Assembly (NCBI GenBank): GCA_002491115.1
Contig: DKVI01000112.1
Span: 1-12,593, forward strand
Length of the DNA stretch: 12,593 nt
Direction: 5' to 3'
Source: Lachnospiraceae bacterium UBA7182
GTDB taxonomy: Bacteria; Bacillota; Clostridia; Lachnospirales; Lachnospiraceae
The stretch's first letter is position 1. Each line of letters opens with the position of its first letter. Positions 1 through 7,248 of this stretch are shown in pieces. A model generated the notes under the pieces. It was not told where the DNA came from and ran no database searches. It worked only from the letters and a program-made list of their open reading frames with translations. A program made the translations under genes and the position numbers.

Positions 1-21
1 GACCTGTGCTGAACAGTTACT

Positions 22-27
22 TATAAT
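22..27 (+). promoter_or_regulatory. Candidate -10 box of the transporter operon
   Basis: A perfect TATAAT lies about 135 bases upstream of the lipoprotein start. The matching -35 box would fall at or before base 1, so it cannot be judged here. The element CTGAACAGTTAC (9-20) sits immediately upstream, where an operator between -35 and -10 would be. Transcription would start near base 34. Confidence 0.4.
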
Positions 28-85
28 GACAGAATGAAGGAGCGTAAAACATTTACATTAACTGTCGGAACTATGTCCGTGCTTT

Positions 86-118
86 GGCCTGCGGCCGAAA
101 GCCGGATAAACCGCGGCC
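86..118 (+). promoter_or_regulatory. Stable hairpin in the 5' leader of the lipoprotein gene
   Basis: GGCC (86-89), a bulged T and GCGG (91-94) pair with CCGC (111-114) and GGCC (115-118). An inner CCG (95-97) pairs with CGG (103-105). No T-run follows, so it is not a terminator. It sits about 30 bases before the AGGAGG (148-153). It could stabilise the mRNA or modulate translation; I do not recognise it as a known riboswitch. Confidence 0.4.
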
Positions 119-161
119 AGTATTCTGGTCTGCAAAAACTTTATATCAGGAGGGAAAACGA

Positions 162-1280
162 ATGAAAAACAAAACAATGAAAAAAATGTGCGCACTGGCG
201 ATGGCAGCAGCTCTCGGCGTTACGGCACTGGCGGGATGCGGATCGTCCTCATCCTCATCTGCAGAGCCGGAAAAGACATCTGAAGCGCCTGCCGCAGAAA
301 GCTCCGCGGCGTCTTCTGAGGCGTCTGCCGCGGATGATTCCGCAGCGCCTTCCGAGGCATCTGCCGCAGAGAGCTCCGCAGCAGGTTCTTCTGCCGGGGC
401 AACAGATAATTCCGAAGTTAAGATCGGCGTTTCCATGAGTACGACACAGAACCTGTTCTACTCAAAAATGTCCCAGATCATTCAGGATTACTGTAAAGAA
501 AAGGGGATAGAAGTCACGGTCACAGATGAAAACAGCGACGTAAGCAAACAGATTTCGTCTTTCGAGAACTTCATGGCTTCCGGATGTACAGCGATCATGG
601 CGGTGGCCTTCGACCCGGACGGGATCAAGGACGTGGTTAAACAGGCAGAAGATCAGGGGATTTTCGTTATGACCTATGACGGGCTGGTGGAAGGCGCTTC
701 CGGTTCCCTGAATCTGGATAATTACGTATATGGTTATCAGACAGGAACCATGGCGGCGGACTGGATCAATTCCAATGAGACTCTGAAAAATCAGGAAACG
801 GTAGAAGTGGGTATCTTTGATTACCCGGATATCCCGGCCATTATCGACCGCGCCCAGGGGATCAAGGACGCGCTGGCGGAGAAGGCGCCGAACGCGCAGG
901 TGGTTGCTCAGCAGAAAGCCGGCGTAGGCGACGAAGGAAATGTCCAGGCGGAGAATTTCCTGGCAGCCCATCCGAATATCCAGGTGATCTGTGGTATCAA
1001 TGATACGGGTGTCCTTGGAGCGTATGAAGTATTCAATTCGAGAAACCTTTTGGGAGATAACGTGGGATTCTTTGGCGCAGACGGTGACCCGGAAGCACTG
1101 AAGCTTATCGCAGACGGGACATCCTACAGAGGAACGGTTTACACCGGAGCTTATGACGCACTCCCGGGCGCTATAGATACGATGATCGCCGCAAGCCATG
1201 GCGAAGAGGTTGAAGGGGATATCATTTATGAATGTATTCCGGTTACCATAGATAATGCAAAGGACTATATTGATAAGTAG
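162..1280 (+). CDS. Sugar-binding lipoprotein of an ABC importer
   Basis: Extracellular substrate-binding lipoprotein (372 aa) of the periplasmic-binding-protein type 1 / RbsB family, which captures a sugar or similar ligand and passes it to the permease. It has a lysine-rich start, a hydrophobic stretch and a lipobox LAGC with the acylated Cys at residue 26. A Ser/Ala/Glu-rich linker follows (about 27-83), then the two-lobe binding domain from about residue 86 (EVKIGVSMS) to the end. Conserved-looking segments are the DPDGI region in lobe one and GINDTGVLGAY and FGADGDPEAL in lobe two. I chose the ATG at 162 because AGGAGG (148-153) is 8 bases upstream and the signal peptide begins there; the in-frame ATG at 84 would add 26 residues that spoil the signal sequence. 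First gene of the operon. The ligand cannot be read from sequence. Confidence 0.93.
   Translation: MKNKTMKKMCALAMAAALGVTALAGCGSSSSSSAEPEKTSEAPAAESSAASSEASAADDSAAPSEASAAESSAAGSSAGATDNSEVKIGVSMSTTQNLFYSKMSQIIQDYCKEKGIEVTVTDENSDVSKQISSFENFMASGCTAIMAVAFDPDGIKDVVKQAEDQGIFVMTYDGLVEGASGSLNLDNYVYGYQTGTMAADWINSNETLKNQETVEVGIFDYPDIPAIIDRAQGIKDALAEKAPNAQVVAQQKAGVGDEGNVQAENFLAAHPNIQVICGINDTGVLGAYEVFNSRNLLGDNVGFFGADGDPEALKLIADGTSYRGTVYTGAYDALPGAIDTMIAASHGEEVEGDIIYECIPVTIDNAKDYIDK
240..410 (+). repeat. Low-complexity Ser/Ala/Glu linker coding region
   Basis: Codes for residues 27-83 of the lipoprotein, almost only Ser, Ala, Glu, Asp, Pro and Thr, with loosely repeated SEASAAD/SEASAAE units. The DNA carries the matching degenerate repeats (gcgtctgccgcggatgatt, then gcatctgccgcagagagct). 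It probably acts as a flexible acidic tether between the membrane lipid and the binding domain. At about 57 residues it is rather long for such a tether. Confidence 0.75.
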
Positions 1281-1348
1281 ATGTTTCTCTGATGTTTTAC
1301 GCACATATAGAATATGTATCCGATGTGAGATGCTGTATGTGAAGGAAA

Positions 1349-1385
1349 GGGTATCCTGATGCTGTAGTCAGGATACCCGTCTTTT
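1349..1385 (+). terminator. Intra-operon terminator/attenuator after the lipoprotein gene
   Basis: A perfect 11-bp stem, GGGTATCCTGA (1349-1359) with TCAGGATACCC (1368-1378), has an 8-base loop and is followed by GTCTTTT. It sits between the binding-protein and ATPase genes. Partial termination, or protection of the upstream mRNA end, would give more binding protein than membrane complex, as known for many importer operons. A small 5-bp hairpin (1303-1317) precedes it. Confidence 0.85.
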
Positions 1386-1417
1386 AAGAATCCCTATATG
1401 AAAGAAAGAGTGAGGGT

Positions 1418-2923
1418 ATGGAAAAAAAGAAGGAACTTGTACTATCGGTAAAAAACATCTGCAAAAGGTACGGGGGAATACAGGCTCTGGATCATGTGTC
1501 CATAGATTTTGAAAAAAGGGAGACGCATGCGCTGGTAGGTGAAAACGGCGCCGGTAAATCCACTTTGATCAAGATGATATCCGGGGCTGAAGTACCGGAT
1601 TCCGGCGAGATGATTTTCGACGGAAAAAGCTATGAGAGAATGACGCCGCAGCTTTCGAAGAGCGCAGGCGTTTCCACCATTTATCAGGAATTTAATCTGT
1701 TTCCGTCCCTGACGGTGGCGGAAAATATATACATGGGAGATGAACTTCTGTCTGACAAAAGAAAGACTTTTTACGATGCCGGGGAATATGTGGAAAAGGC
1801 AGGAGAAGTTCTGAACAGGATGAAAGTGGATATAAGCCCCACAGAGCTGATCGAACATATGACTACTGCTCAGATGCAGCTGGTGGAGATCGCAAAAGCC
1901 GTGGCGAAGGACGCAAAGATCCTGATCATGGACGAACCCACGGCCCCGCTGTCCACAAAAGAGACGGAGGATCTGTTTGAATTGATCGGCAGGCTGAAGG
2001 AGAGCGGTGTGACGATCATTTATATTTCCCACCGTATGGAAGAACTGTACCGGATCGCAGACCGCCTGACGGTCATGCGGGACGGAAAATATATTCTGAC
2101 CTCCACGCCTGACAAGATCACCCGGCAGGAACTGATATGCCAGATGGCGAACCGCAAGGTAGAAGAGATCGAATTTCATCATACCTGGCCCACAAAGGAT
2201 GTGGTTCTTGAGGCAAAGAACATAGCGGGCAATGGGCTGGAGGATATTTCCTTTTCGCTGCGGCAGGGTGAGATCCTGGGGCTCGGAGGACTTCTGGGCG
2301 CAGGCCGGACGGAGCTGGCAAGGCTTCTGTTTGGAGCCGAGAAGATAGAGAGCGGTGAATTGTGGCTGGAAGGAAAACGGATCACGGTAAACAGTCCGAA
2401 ACAGGCGGTAAAACAGGGGATTGCCTATGTCCCTGAGGACAGGAAAATTCATGGCGCCATACTGTCGCTGCCCATCAGCTGGAATATCACCATGCCGATT
2501 TTAAAGGCGATCAGCGGTAAAAACGGAATCATACGCCAGAAAGAGGAGGATGCCATTGTCGAGGAACACAGGCAGGCGTTCAGGATCAAACTGGGCAGCG
2601 TGAAGGACCATGTATCCAGCCTGAGCGGCGGAAACCAGCAGAAGGTAGTTCTGGCGAAATGGATCGCCAGCAATCCCAAGGTCCTGATACTGGATGAGCC
2701 TACCCGAGGCGTAGACGTAGGCGCAAAACAGGAGATATACGGCCTGATTGCGGATTTCGCCAAAAAGGGCCTGGCGATCATCCTGATCTCATCGGATATG
2801 GATGAACTGCTCAATATCTCGGACAGGTTAATTGTGTTGAATGAAAAAAGAATCGTCGGACGTCTGGAAAAAGAGGAATTTTCCCAGGACAAGGTGCTGG
2901 CGATGGCATCAGGCGTTTTATAG
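1418..2923 (+). CDS. Sugar ABC transporter ATP-binding protein, tandem NBDs (RbsA/MglA family)
   Basis: Cytoplasmic ATPase of a CUT2-type importer (501 aa, the usual family length) with two fused nucleotide-binding domains. NBD1 has Walker A GENGAGKST (41-49), a Q-loop YQEFNLF (89-95), the degenerate signature MTTAQMQ (148-154), Walker B ILIMDEP (168-174) and the switch His in SHR (205). NBD2 has the degenerate P-loop GLLGAGRT (291-298), PEDRK (339-343), a canonical LSGGNQQ (402-408) and Walker B LILDEPTRGVD. This asymmetry, with one good and one degenerate element in each half, is normal for RbsA-like proteins. The ribosome site is weak (GAAAGAAAGAG, about 1400-1410, then GAGGG almost touching the ATG). 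With the upstream hairpin this implies lower output than the lipoprotein gene. The permease gene follows after 9 bases. Confidence 0.96.
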   Translation: MEKKKELVLSVKNICKRYGGIQALDHVSIDFEKRETHALVGENGAGKSTLIKMISGAEVPDSGEMIFDGKSYERMTPQLSKSAGVSTIYQEFNLFPSLTVAENIYMGDELLSDKRKTFYDAGEYVEKAGEVLNRMKVDISPTELIEHMTTAQMQLVEIAKAVAKDAKILIMDEPTAPLSTKETEDLFELIGRLKESGVTIIYISHRMEELYRIADRLTVMRDGKYILTSTPDKITRQELICQMANRKVEEIEFHHTWPTKDVVLEAKNIAGNGLEDISFSLRQGEILGLGGLLGAGRTELARLLFGAEKIESGELWLEGKRITVNSPKQAVKQGIAYVPEDRKIHGAILSLPISWNITMPILKAISGKNGIIRQKEEDAIVEEHRQAFRIKLGSVKDHVSSLSGGNQQKVVLAKWIASNPKVLILDEPTRGVDVGAKQEIYGLIADFAKKGLAIILISSDMDELLNISDRLIVLNEKRIVGRLEKEEFSQDKVLAMASGVL

Positions 2924-2932
2924 GAGGCAGCC

Positions 2933-3880
2933 ATGACACATAAATTTTCAGAAATTTTTAGGAAATACATGATTTTCCTTATTTTTATCGTGTTAATTAT
3001 CGGTTTTTCCATCATGTCGCCGGCGTTTTTCGCCGTAGGTAATGCGATGAATATTATCCGCCAGATTTCCATGATGGGTATTGTTACCGTTGGTTTTACC
3101 TTTGTCCTGATCGGAGGAGGACTCGATTTGTCTGTGGGTTCTCAGATCGCGCTGATGGATATACTGATCTGCTGTATGATCATCGACGCGGGAATGAACC
3201 CGGTGCTGGCCATGGTGATCGGCGTGGTGTTTACCACTGCCGTGGGAACCTTTAATGGTTTTATTATCACAAAGACAGGTATCCCGCCGCTTATTGCAAC
3301 TTTGGCTATGCAGACAGCTTTAAGGGGAGCTGCGTTCGTGATTTCCAACGGATTCCCGAAATACGGAATTCCGGACTGGATGAAGCTGATCGGCCAGGGA
3401 AATCTGTTTGGCGTATTTCCGGTACCGGGCATTATCATGGTTGTAGTGATCGTTTTCGGCATTATGCTGCTGAATAAAACGTATACCGGACGTCATTTCT
3501 ATGCACTGGGAAGCAACGAGGAGGCAGCAAGGCTTACCGGAATTAATGTCCACTTTACCCGGATACTGACGTATGCATTGTTGGGCCTCCTGACAGGTAT
3601 CGCAGGCGTCGTGATGCTGTGCCGTACAGGGTCAGGCCAGCCGAATATTGCCACGGCTTTCGAGATGGATGTACTGACAGCGGCGGTTCTTGGCGGAGTC
3701 AGCGTCAACGGCGGGAAGGGAACGATCATCGGAGCGATCATTGGCGCGGCGATCATCGGCGTGCTGAATAACGGAATGTCGATCATGGGTGCAAACGATT
3801 ACTGGCAGCAGATCATCAAGGGAGCTGTGCTCCTGGCAGTGGTTGTATTTGACAGCTTCAGCCGCTCGGATAAAAAGTAA
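2933..3880 (+). CDS. Sugar ABC transporter permease (RbsC/BPD_transp_2 family)
   Basis: Integral membrane subunit (315 aa) forming the channel of the CUT2-type importer. It is strongly hydrophobic, with about eight or nine membrane segments (roughly 12-30, 45-60, 70-86, 90-110, 118-137, 163-180, 210-230, 245-280, 294-308). Family hallmarks are GGGLDLSVGS (61-70), the cytoplasmic coupling loop GSNEEAARLTGINV (193-206) and GGVSVNGGKGT (254-264). Its AGGAGG (2922-2927) overlaps the stop codon of the ATPase gene, so translation of the two is probably coupled. Only one permease gene is present, which fits a homodimeric channel. The substrate is not predictable from sequence. Confidence 0.95.
   Translation: MTHKFSEIFRKYMIFLIFIVLIIGFSIMSPAFFAVGNAMNIIRQISMMGIVTVGFTFVLIGGGLDLSVGSQIALMDILICCMIIDAGMNPVLAMVIGVVFTTAVGTFNGFIITKTGIPPLIATLAMQTALRGAAFVISNGFPKYGIPDWMKLIGQGNLFGVFPVPGIIMVVVIVFGIMLLNKTYTGRHFYALGSNEEAARLTGINVHFTRILTYALLGLLTGIAGVVMLCRTGSGQPNIATAFEMDVLTAAVLGGVSVNGGKGTIIGAIIGAAIIGVLNNGMSIMGANDYWQQIIKGAVLLAVVVFDSFSRSDKK
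3849..3876 (+). promoter_or_regulatory. Possible internal promoter before the esterase gene
   Basis: TTGACA (3849-3854), inside the end of the permease gene, and TAAAAA (3871-3876) are 16 bases apart. The -35 is consensus and the -10 is weak (4 of 6). The dyad at 3888-3914 would lie just downstream of the start site. It would allow the esterase/URO-D/dehydrogenase part to be expressed separately. A chance match inside coding sequence is possible. Confidence 0.25.
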
Positions 3881-3887
3881 ATCAAAA

Positions 3888-3914
3888 GTAACTGTGAAGG
3901 AACTGAACAGTTAC
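3888..3914 (+). promoter_or_regulatory. Inverted repeat, candidate operator or mRNA hairpin
   Basis: GTAACTGT (3888-3895) and ACAGTTAC (3907-3914) form a perfect 8-bp inverted repeat around an 11-base spacer. The right half belongs to a smaller dyad, AACTG-AA-CAGTT (3901-3912). CTGAACAGTTAC from this site (3903-3914) is repeated exactly at 9-20, beside the first promoter. No T-run follows. It could be an operator, or a hairpin protecting the 3' end of the transporter mRNA. Confidence 0.4.
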
Positions 3915-3943
3915 GATCAAAAACGAAAACAGGAGAATCGGTT

Positions 3944-4777
3944 ATGGCGCTGTTTCAAGGCAATATATTTCCTAAAACGCTGGGGTATCAGACGCAGATA
4001 TATGTCAGTCTGCCAAATGACGGGCACAGGTATTGTAAACAGGGACCGACGCGGACGCTGATTTTGCTTCACGGAGTATCAGACAATGCTTCCGGCTGGA
4101 TCCGCTATGGACTGGCTGATGAAATGGCTGAAAAATATAATGTTGCCATTGTCATGCCGGAGGGGTTAAAGAGCTTTTGGCTGGATATGAAGTACGGCGG
4201 CCAGTATACACAATATCTGACAAAAGAGCTTCCTTGGCTGATGGGGGAGATGTTCAGGATCCCGACGGACAGGGAACACCTGATGATCGCAGGACTATCC
4301 ATGGGAGGTTACGGGGCGCTTCACGCAGCGATGACTGATCCGTTGCGGTATTGTGCCGCAGGGGCTTTCAGTGCAGTTACAGATATCAGAGATTTTTTCT
4401 CCCATGCAAAAGAACTGGGAAATACCAGTGACTGCGGTGCCAATTTTGATAATGAGATCAAAGCAATTACAGGCGGTGAAGTGTCGGTCGAAAAGAAGGA
4501 AGAACTCTTTTCTCTGGTTGAAAATCCGGCCCTGCAAAATGAAAAACCGTATATATATATGGCCTGCGGCACAGAAGATGAGCTGGTTTACCGGCAAAAT
4601 GTGAAATTCTATGGATTTTTGCAGGAGATTGGCCGAGAGGCAGCTTTTGAAAGCTGGAGCGGTGTTCATGACTGGGTTTTCTGGAGAAAAGCTCTTGACA
4701 GGTTTTTGGAGCATACCATGGGTGTGCCGGAAAAAGACGATGTATTTGGGGGGATTCCTCCGTTTGAATTAAAATAA
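3944..4777 (+). CDS. Cytoplasmic alpha/beta-hydrolase esterase (esterase D/tributyrin esterase-like)
   Basis: Probable carboxylesterase (277 aa) of the esterase-D / PF00756 type, a family including S-formylglutathione hydrolase, tributyrin esterase and acetyl- or feruloyl-esterases. The likely triad is Ser119 in GLSMGG, Asp212 in GTEDELV and His242 in GVHDWVFW. LLHGV (41-45) is the oxyanion-side strand loop. No signal peptide is visible, so it should act on an imported substrate. AGGAG (3931-3935) is 8 bases before the ATG. It lies between the permease and URO-D genes in the same direction, which suggests removal of an acyl group from the imported compound (inference). Formylglutathione hydrolysis is less likely because no partner dehydrogenase of that pathway is adjacent. 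Confidence 0.85.
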   Translation: MALFQGNIFPKTLGYQTQIYVSLPNDGHRYCKQGPTRTLILLHGVSDNASGWIRYGLADEMAEKYNVAIVMPEGLKSFWLDMKYGGQYTQYLTKELPWLMGEMFRIPTDREHLMIAGLSMGGYGALHAAMTDPLRYCAAGAFSAVTDIRDFFSHAKELGNTSDCGANFDNEIKAITGGEVSVEKKEELFSLVENPALQNEKPYIYMACGTEDELVYRQNVKFYGFLQEIGREAAFESWSGVHDWVFWRKALDRFLEHTMGVPEKDDVFGGIPPFELK

Positions 4778-4803
4778 GTACCCGGAAAGGAGAAAGGAAC
4801 ACT

Positions 4804-6078
4804 ATGACATCCCGTGAACGTGTCAGAAAAGCATTAAATCACCAGGTAACAGACCGCGTGCCCGTCGACCTCGGTACCACGCCGGTTACCACGATGCACG
4901 CACTGGCACTTAAAAATTTGAGGAAAAAGCTTGGGCTGGAAGACCGGATCATCAGAATCAACGATCCGCTGCTGCAGACCGGCGAGTTGGATATGGATGT
5001 GATTGAAGCCCTGCAAATCGATACCGTAGGCGTGTGGGGAATCAGCAATACTGTAGGCGTAAAAAACAGAGATTATAAAAAATGGACGCTGCCGGATGGC
5101 ACTGATGTTTTGGTCAGCGGCGAGTTTAAGTATACTGTGGGCGAGGATGGATCTTTATTTGCTTACGCAGGAGGGGATACCACATACCCGCCCAGTGCCA
5201 GGATGCCCAAAGGCGGCTTTTATTTTGACCCCATTGTGCGCCAGGAAGATCTGGAGGAAAAGGAAGAATGGGATGCCAGAAAAGATTATGCAGATCAGTA
5301 TCCGATCCTGAGTGATGATGAACTGCGGGCCTGTGAAGAACAGTCCGTCGATCTGTTTAACAATACCTCCTGTGCTTTGGTGGGGCACTATGACTGGGGC
5401 GGTTTGGGCGATGCTTTTCATGTGCCGGGTCCCTGGCTGAAAGAAACGCCGCACGGCGTGCGTGATATGCCGGACTGGCTGATGACCATGTGTGAAGATC
5501 CCGATTATCTGAAAGAACTGTTCGATATGCAGTCTGACAGAGCTATTGAGAATCTTAAACTGTATAAGCAGGCAGTTGGCGACAGGATCGATGTGCTGGA
5601 GTTATCGGCGACAGATTTTGCCCATCAGAACGGCCTGATGGTATCAAAAGATATTTTCCGCGATATTTTTATGCCATATTACAGGAAAATGAATACCTGG
5701 ATTCATGAAAATACGGACTGGAAAATCTTTATTCACTCTTGCGGCGCTGTGGTGTCCATCCTTCCGGATTTTATAGAGGCCGGCTTTGATATCCTGAATC
5801 CGATTCAGGTGTCCGCAAAAGGGATGGATCCGGCAGTGCTGAAACAGCAGTTTGGTAAGGATATCGTATTCTGGGGAGGCGGATGCAACCCGCAGAAGAC
5901 CATGCCTAACGCCGCACCGGAAGAGGTTTATGCTGAGACGAAAGCGGCGGCAGAGATCCTTTCCAGAGGCGGCGGATTCATCGGCGGCAATATCCACAAC
6001 GTGCAGCCGGATGTTCCTGCAGAGAATCTGCTGGCAGAACTTCAGGCATTGAAGGATACCGTTCCACAGGAAATGTGA
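4804..6078 (+). CDS. URO-D/MtaA-family protein 1, putative metal-dependent methyltransferase-like enzyme
   Basis: Member of the uroporphyrinogen decarboxylase superfamily (424 aa, TIM-barrel fold expected), but not a typical heme-pathway HemE: the N-terminus RERVRKALNHQVTDRVPVDLG lacks the RQAGRY motif. Seen in sequence: HSCG (His311, Cys313), LNPIQVSAKGMDP (331-343), FWGGGCNPQ with Cys361, and HNVQPDVPAEN (398-408). His311-x-Cys313 matches the zinc-binding H-x-C of MtaA/MtbA cobamide methyltransferases. Where those carry a final Cys before the TP..EN motif, this protein has His398. Compared with the second copy (7292-8410) it carries an extra segment of roughly 50 residues around 90-140. Two overlapping Shine-Dalgarno stretches (4786-4799) precede the ATG. 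The function is unknown: methyl transfer from a methylated substrate and decarboxylation are both possible, and no corrinoid protein gene is nearby. Confidence 0.88.
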   Translation: MTSRERVRKALNHQVTDRVPVDLGTTPVTTMHALALKNLRKKLGLEDRIIRINDPLLQTGELDMDVIEALQIDTVGVWGISNTVGVKNRDYKKWTLPDGTDVLVSGEFKYTVGEDGSLFAYAGGDTTYPPSARMPKGGFYFDPIVRQEDLEEKEEWDARKDYADQYPILSDDELRACEEQSVDLFNNTSCALVGHYDWGGLGDAFHVPGPWLKETPHGVRDMPDWLMTMCEDPDYLKELFDMQSDRAIENLKLYKQAVGDRIDVLELSATDFAHQNGLMVSKDIFRDIFMPYYRKMNTWIHENTDWKIFIHSCGAVVSILPDFIEAGFDILNPIQVSAKGMDPAVLKQQFGKDIVFWGGGCNPQKTMPNAAPEEVYAETKAAAEILSRGGGFIGGNIHNVQPDVPAENLLAELQALKDTVPQEM

Positions 6079-6099
6079 GATAAGGAGACAAAAAAAGAC

Positions 6100-7113
6100 A
6101 TGAAAGCAGCAGTTTTTTATGGAGACAAGACAATTCGTGTAGAAGAACATGAGTTGAGAGAGCTTCGGCCGGATGAGATTATGATCGATGTAAAGGCGGC
6201 CGGAATCTGCGGCACAGATATCCATATTTATAATGGAAGCGGCGGCGCGACAGACTGCAATCCGCCGGTAGTGTTGGGGCATGAACTTGCCGGTGTTGTT
6301 TCTGAGGTAGGATCATCGGTAAAAAGGATTAAAGTCGGAGATCGTGTCTGTGTGGATCCGAATGTTATGTGCGGAGGCTGTGATTTCTGCCACGACGGAG
6401 AGGTACAGTTCTGCGAAAATATGTATGCCACAGGAGTCAACTGCGACGGCGGTTTTGCGGAAAAATGTATCGTGCTGGAAAGACAGGCTTTTGTGGTGGA
6501 TCCCTCCATCTCCTTTGAGGCGGCATCCATGTGTGAACCGCTGGCCTGCGCATTGCATGGATTTGACCTGTCGGAAGTGAAACCGGGGCACAGTGTGCTG
6601 ATCATCGGCGGCGGCACAATCGGTCTGACCATGCTGCAGCTGTGCAAGCTTGCGGGGGCCACAAAAATAGCCGTATCCGAGCCGGATACTTCCAAGCATG
6701 CCCTGGCGAAGGAACTTGGGGCCGATCATACCATTGACCCGCTGCATGAAAAGGTCAGAGAGAAGTTGAATGAGTACGGCATGAAACACATTAACGTTGT
6801 CATAGAGTGTGTGGGCCGTATAAATACCATGCAGGACGCCATTGAGTACTGCGGGCGCGGAGGATTGGTCATGCTGTTTGGCCTGACGGATGACAAGGCC
6901 GTCATGGAGATAAAGCCTTTTGAGCTCTTCCGCAAAGAACTGACAATCCGCACATCTTTTGTGAATCCGCAGACACAGCGTCGCTCCGTAGAACTTTTAA
7001 ATTCCCGGAGATTACAGATGGATAAGCTGGTGGCGGAGGTCATTCCGCTGGAGAAACTGGAAGAGAAGCTGGCTCATCCGGGCAGTGCCGGAAAAATTAT
7101 CGTTCGTCCTTGA
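6100..7113 (+). CDS. Zinc-dependent MDR dehydrogenase 1 (sorbitol/threonine dehydrogenase-like)
   Basis: Medium-chain alcohol dehydrogenase (337 aa) that probably oxidises a sugar or polyol hydroxyl with NAD. Likely catalytic zinc ligands are Cys37 (GICGTD), His61-Glu62 (GHE) and Glu146 (CEPLA). The structural zinc lobe is complete: Cys91, Cys94, Cys97 and Cys105. The Rossmann motif GGGTIG (170-175) is followed by Glu194 at the end of the second strand, which favours NAD over NADP. Its site TAAGGAGA follows the stop of the URO-D gene by a few bases (21-base gap), so the two are co-transcribed and probably act on successive intermediates. A terminator closes the operon behind it. The exact substrate is not readable; sorbitol, galactitol, L-threonine and 2,3-butanediol enzymes share this architecture. 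Confidence 0.92.
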   Translation: MKAAVFYGDKTIRVEEHELRELRPDEIMIDVKAAGICGTDIHIYNGSGGATDCNPPVVLGHELAGVVSEVGSSVKRIKVGDRVCVDPNVMCGGCDFCHDGEVQFCENMYATGVNCDGGFAEKCIVLERQAFVVDPSISFEAASMCEPLACALHGFDLSEVKPGHSVLIIGGGTIGLTMLQLCKLAGATKIAVSEPDTSKHALAKELGADHTIDPLHEKVREKLNEYGMKHINVVIECVGRINTMQDAIEYCGRGGLVMLFGLTDDKAVMEIKPFELFRKELTIRTSFVNPQTQRRSVELLNSRRLQMDKLVAEVIPLEKLEEKLAHPGSAGKIIVRP

Positions 7114-7121
7114 AATTATCT

Positions 7122-7164
7122 AAGGAACTGCCGTTGATGGTTGTCATCATCAGCAGTTCTTTTT
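7122..7164 (+). terminator. Rho-independent terminator of the transporter operon
   Basis: GAACTGC (7125-7131) pairs with GCAGTTC (7153-7159), and an inner TGATG (7135-7139) pairs with CATCA (7145-7149) around a 5-base loop. A run of T (7160-7164) follows at once. It starts 9 bases after the dehydrogenase stop codon and separates the first operon from the next promoter. Confidence 0.88.
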
Positions 7165-7182
7165 ATAAAAACTTTTATAAAA
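7161..7182. repeat. Two copies of the AT palindrome TTTTATAAAA
   Basis: The 10-bp perfect palindrome TTTTATAAAA occurs at 7161-7170 and 7173-7182, a 12-base period, ending 15 bases before the -35 box at 7198. The first copy shares its T-run with the terminator. It may serve as an UP element for RNA polymerase or as a binding site; AT-rich chance is also possible. Confidence 0.5.
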
Positions 7183-7197
7183 TAATTGATAAAATAC

Positions 7198-7227
7198 TTG
7201 AAAAAAAGCAAACGGAAATGTTATACT
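7198..7227 (+). promoter_or_regulatory. Extended -10 promoter for URO-D gene 2
   Basis: TTGAAA (7198-7203) and TATACT (7222-7227) are 18 bases apart, with an extended -10 TGT at 7219-7221 and AT-rich DNA upstream. Transcription would begin near 7234, giving a leader of about 58 bases. It lies directly behind the terminator, so this gene has its own transcription unit. Confidence 0.75.
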
Positions 7228-7248
7228 GTAAAAAAGAGGAAAGAAACA

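Noticed and set aside
84..161. N-terminal extension of the binding lipoprotein from the ATG at 84
   Set aside because: No ribosome site before 84, the extension overlaps the leader hairpin, and the AGGAGG and signal peptide place the start at 162.
462..1304. Long open frame on the minus strand opposite the lipoprotein gene (280 codons)
   Set aside because: Antisense shadow: no recognisable domain, no ribosome site, and the + strand frame is a clear family member.
1859..1879. Degenerate ABC signature in the first ATPase domain as a sign of inactivation
   Set aside because: This asymmetry is normal for RbsA/MglA-type tandem ATPases.
1442..2452. Minus-strand open frame of 336 codons opposite the ATPase gene
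   Set aside because: Residue composition is unlike a folded protein, and the opposite strand encodes canonical ATPase motifs throughout.
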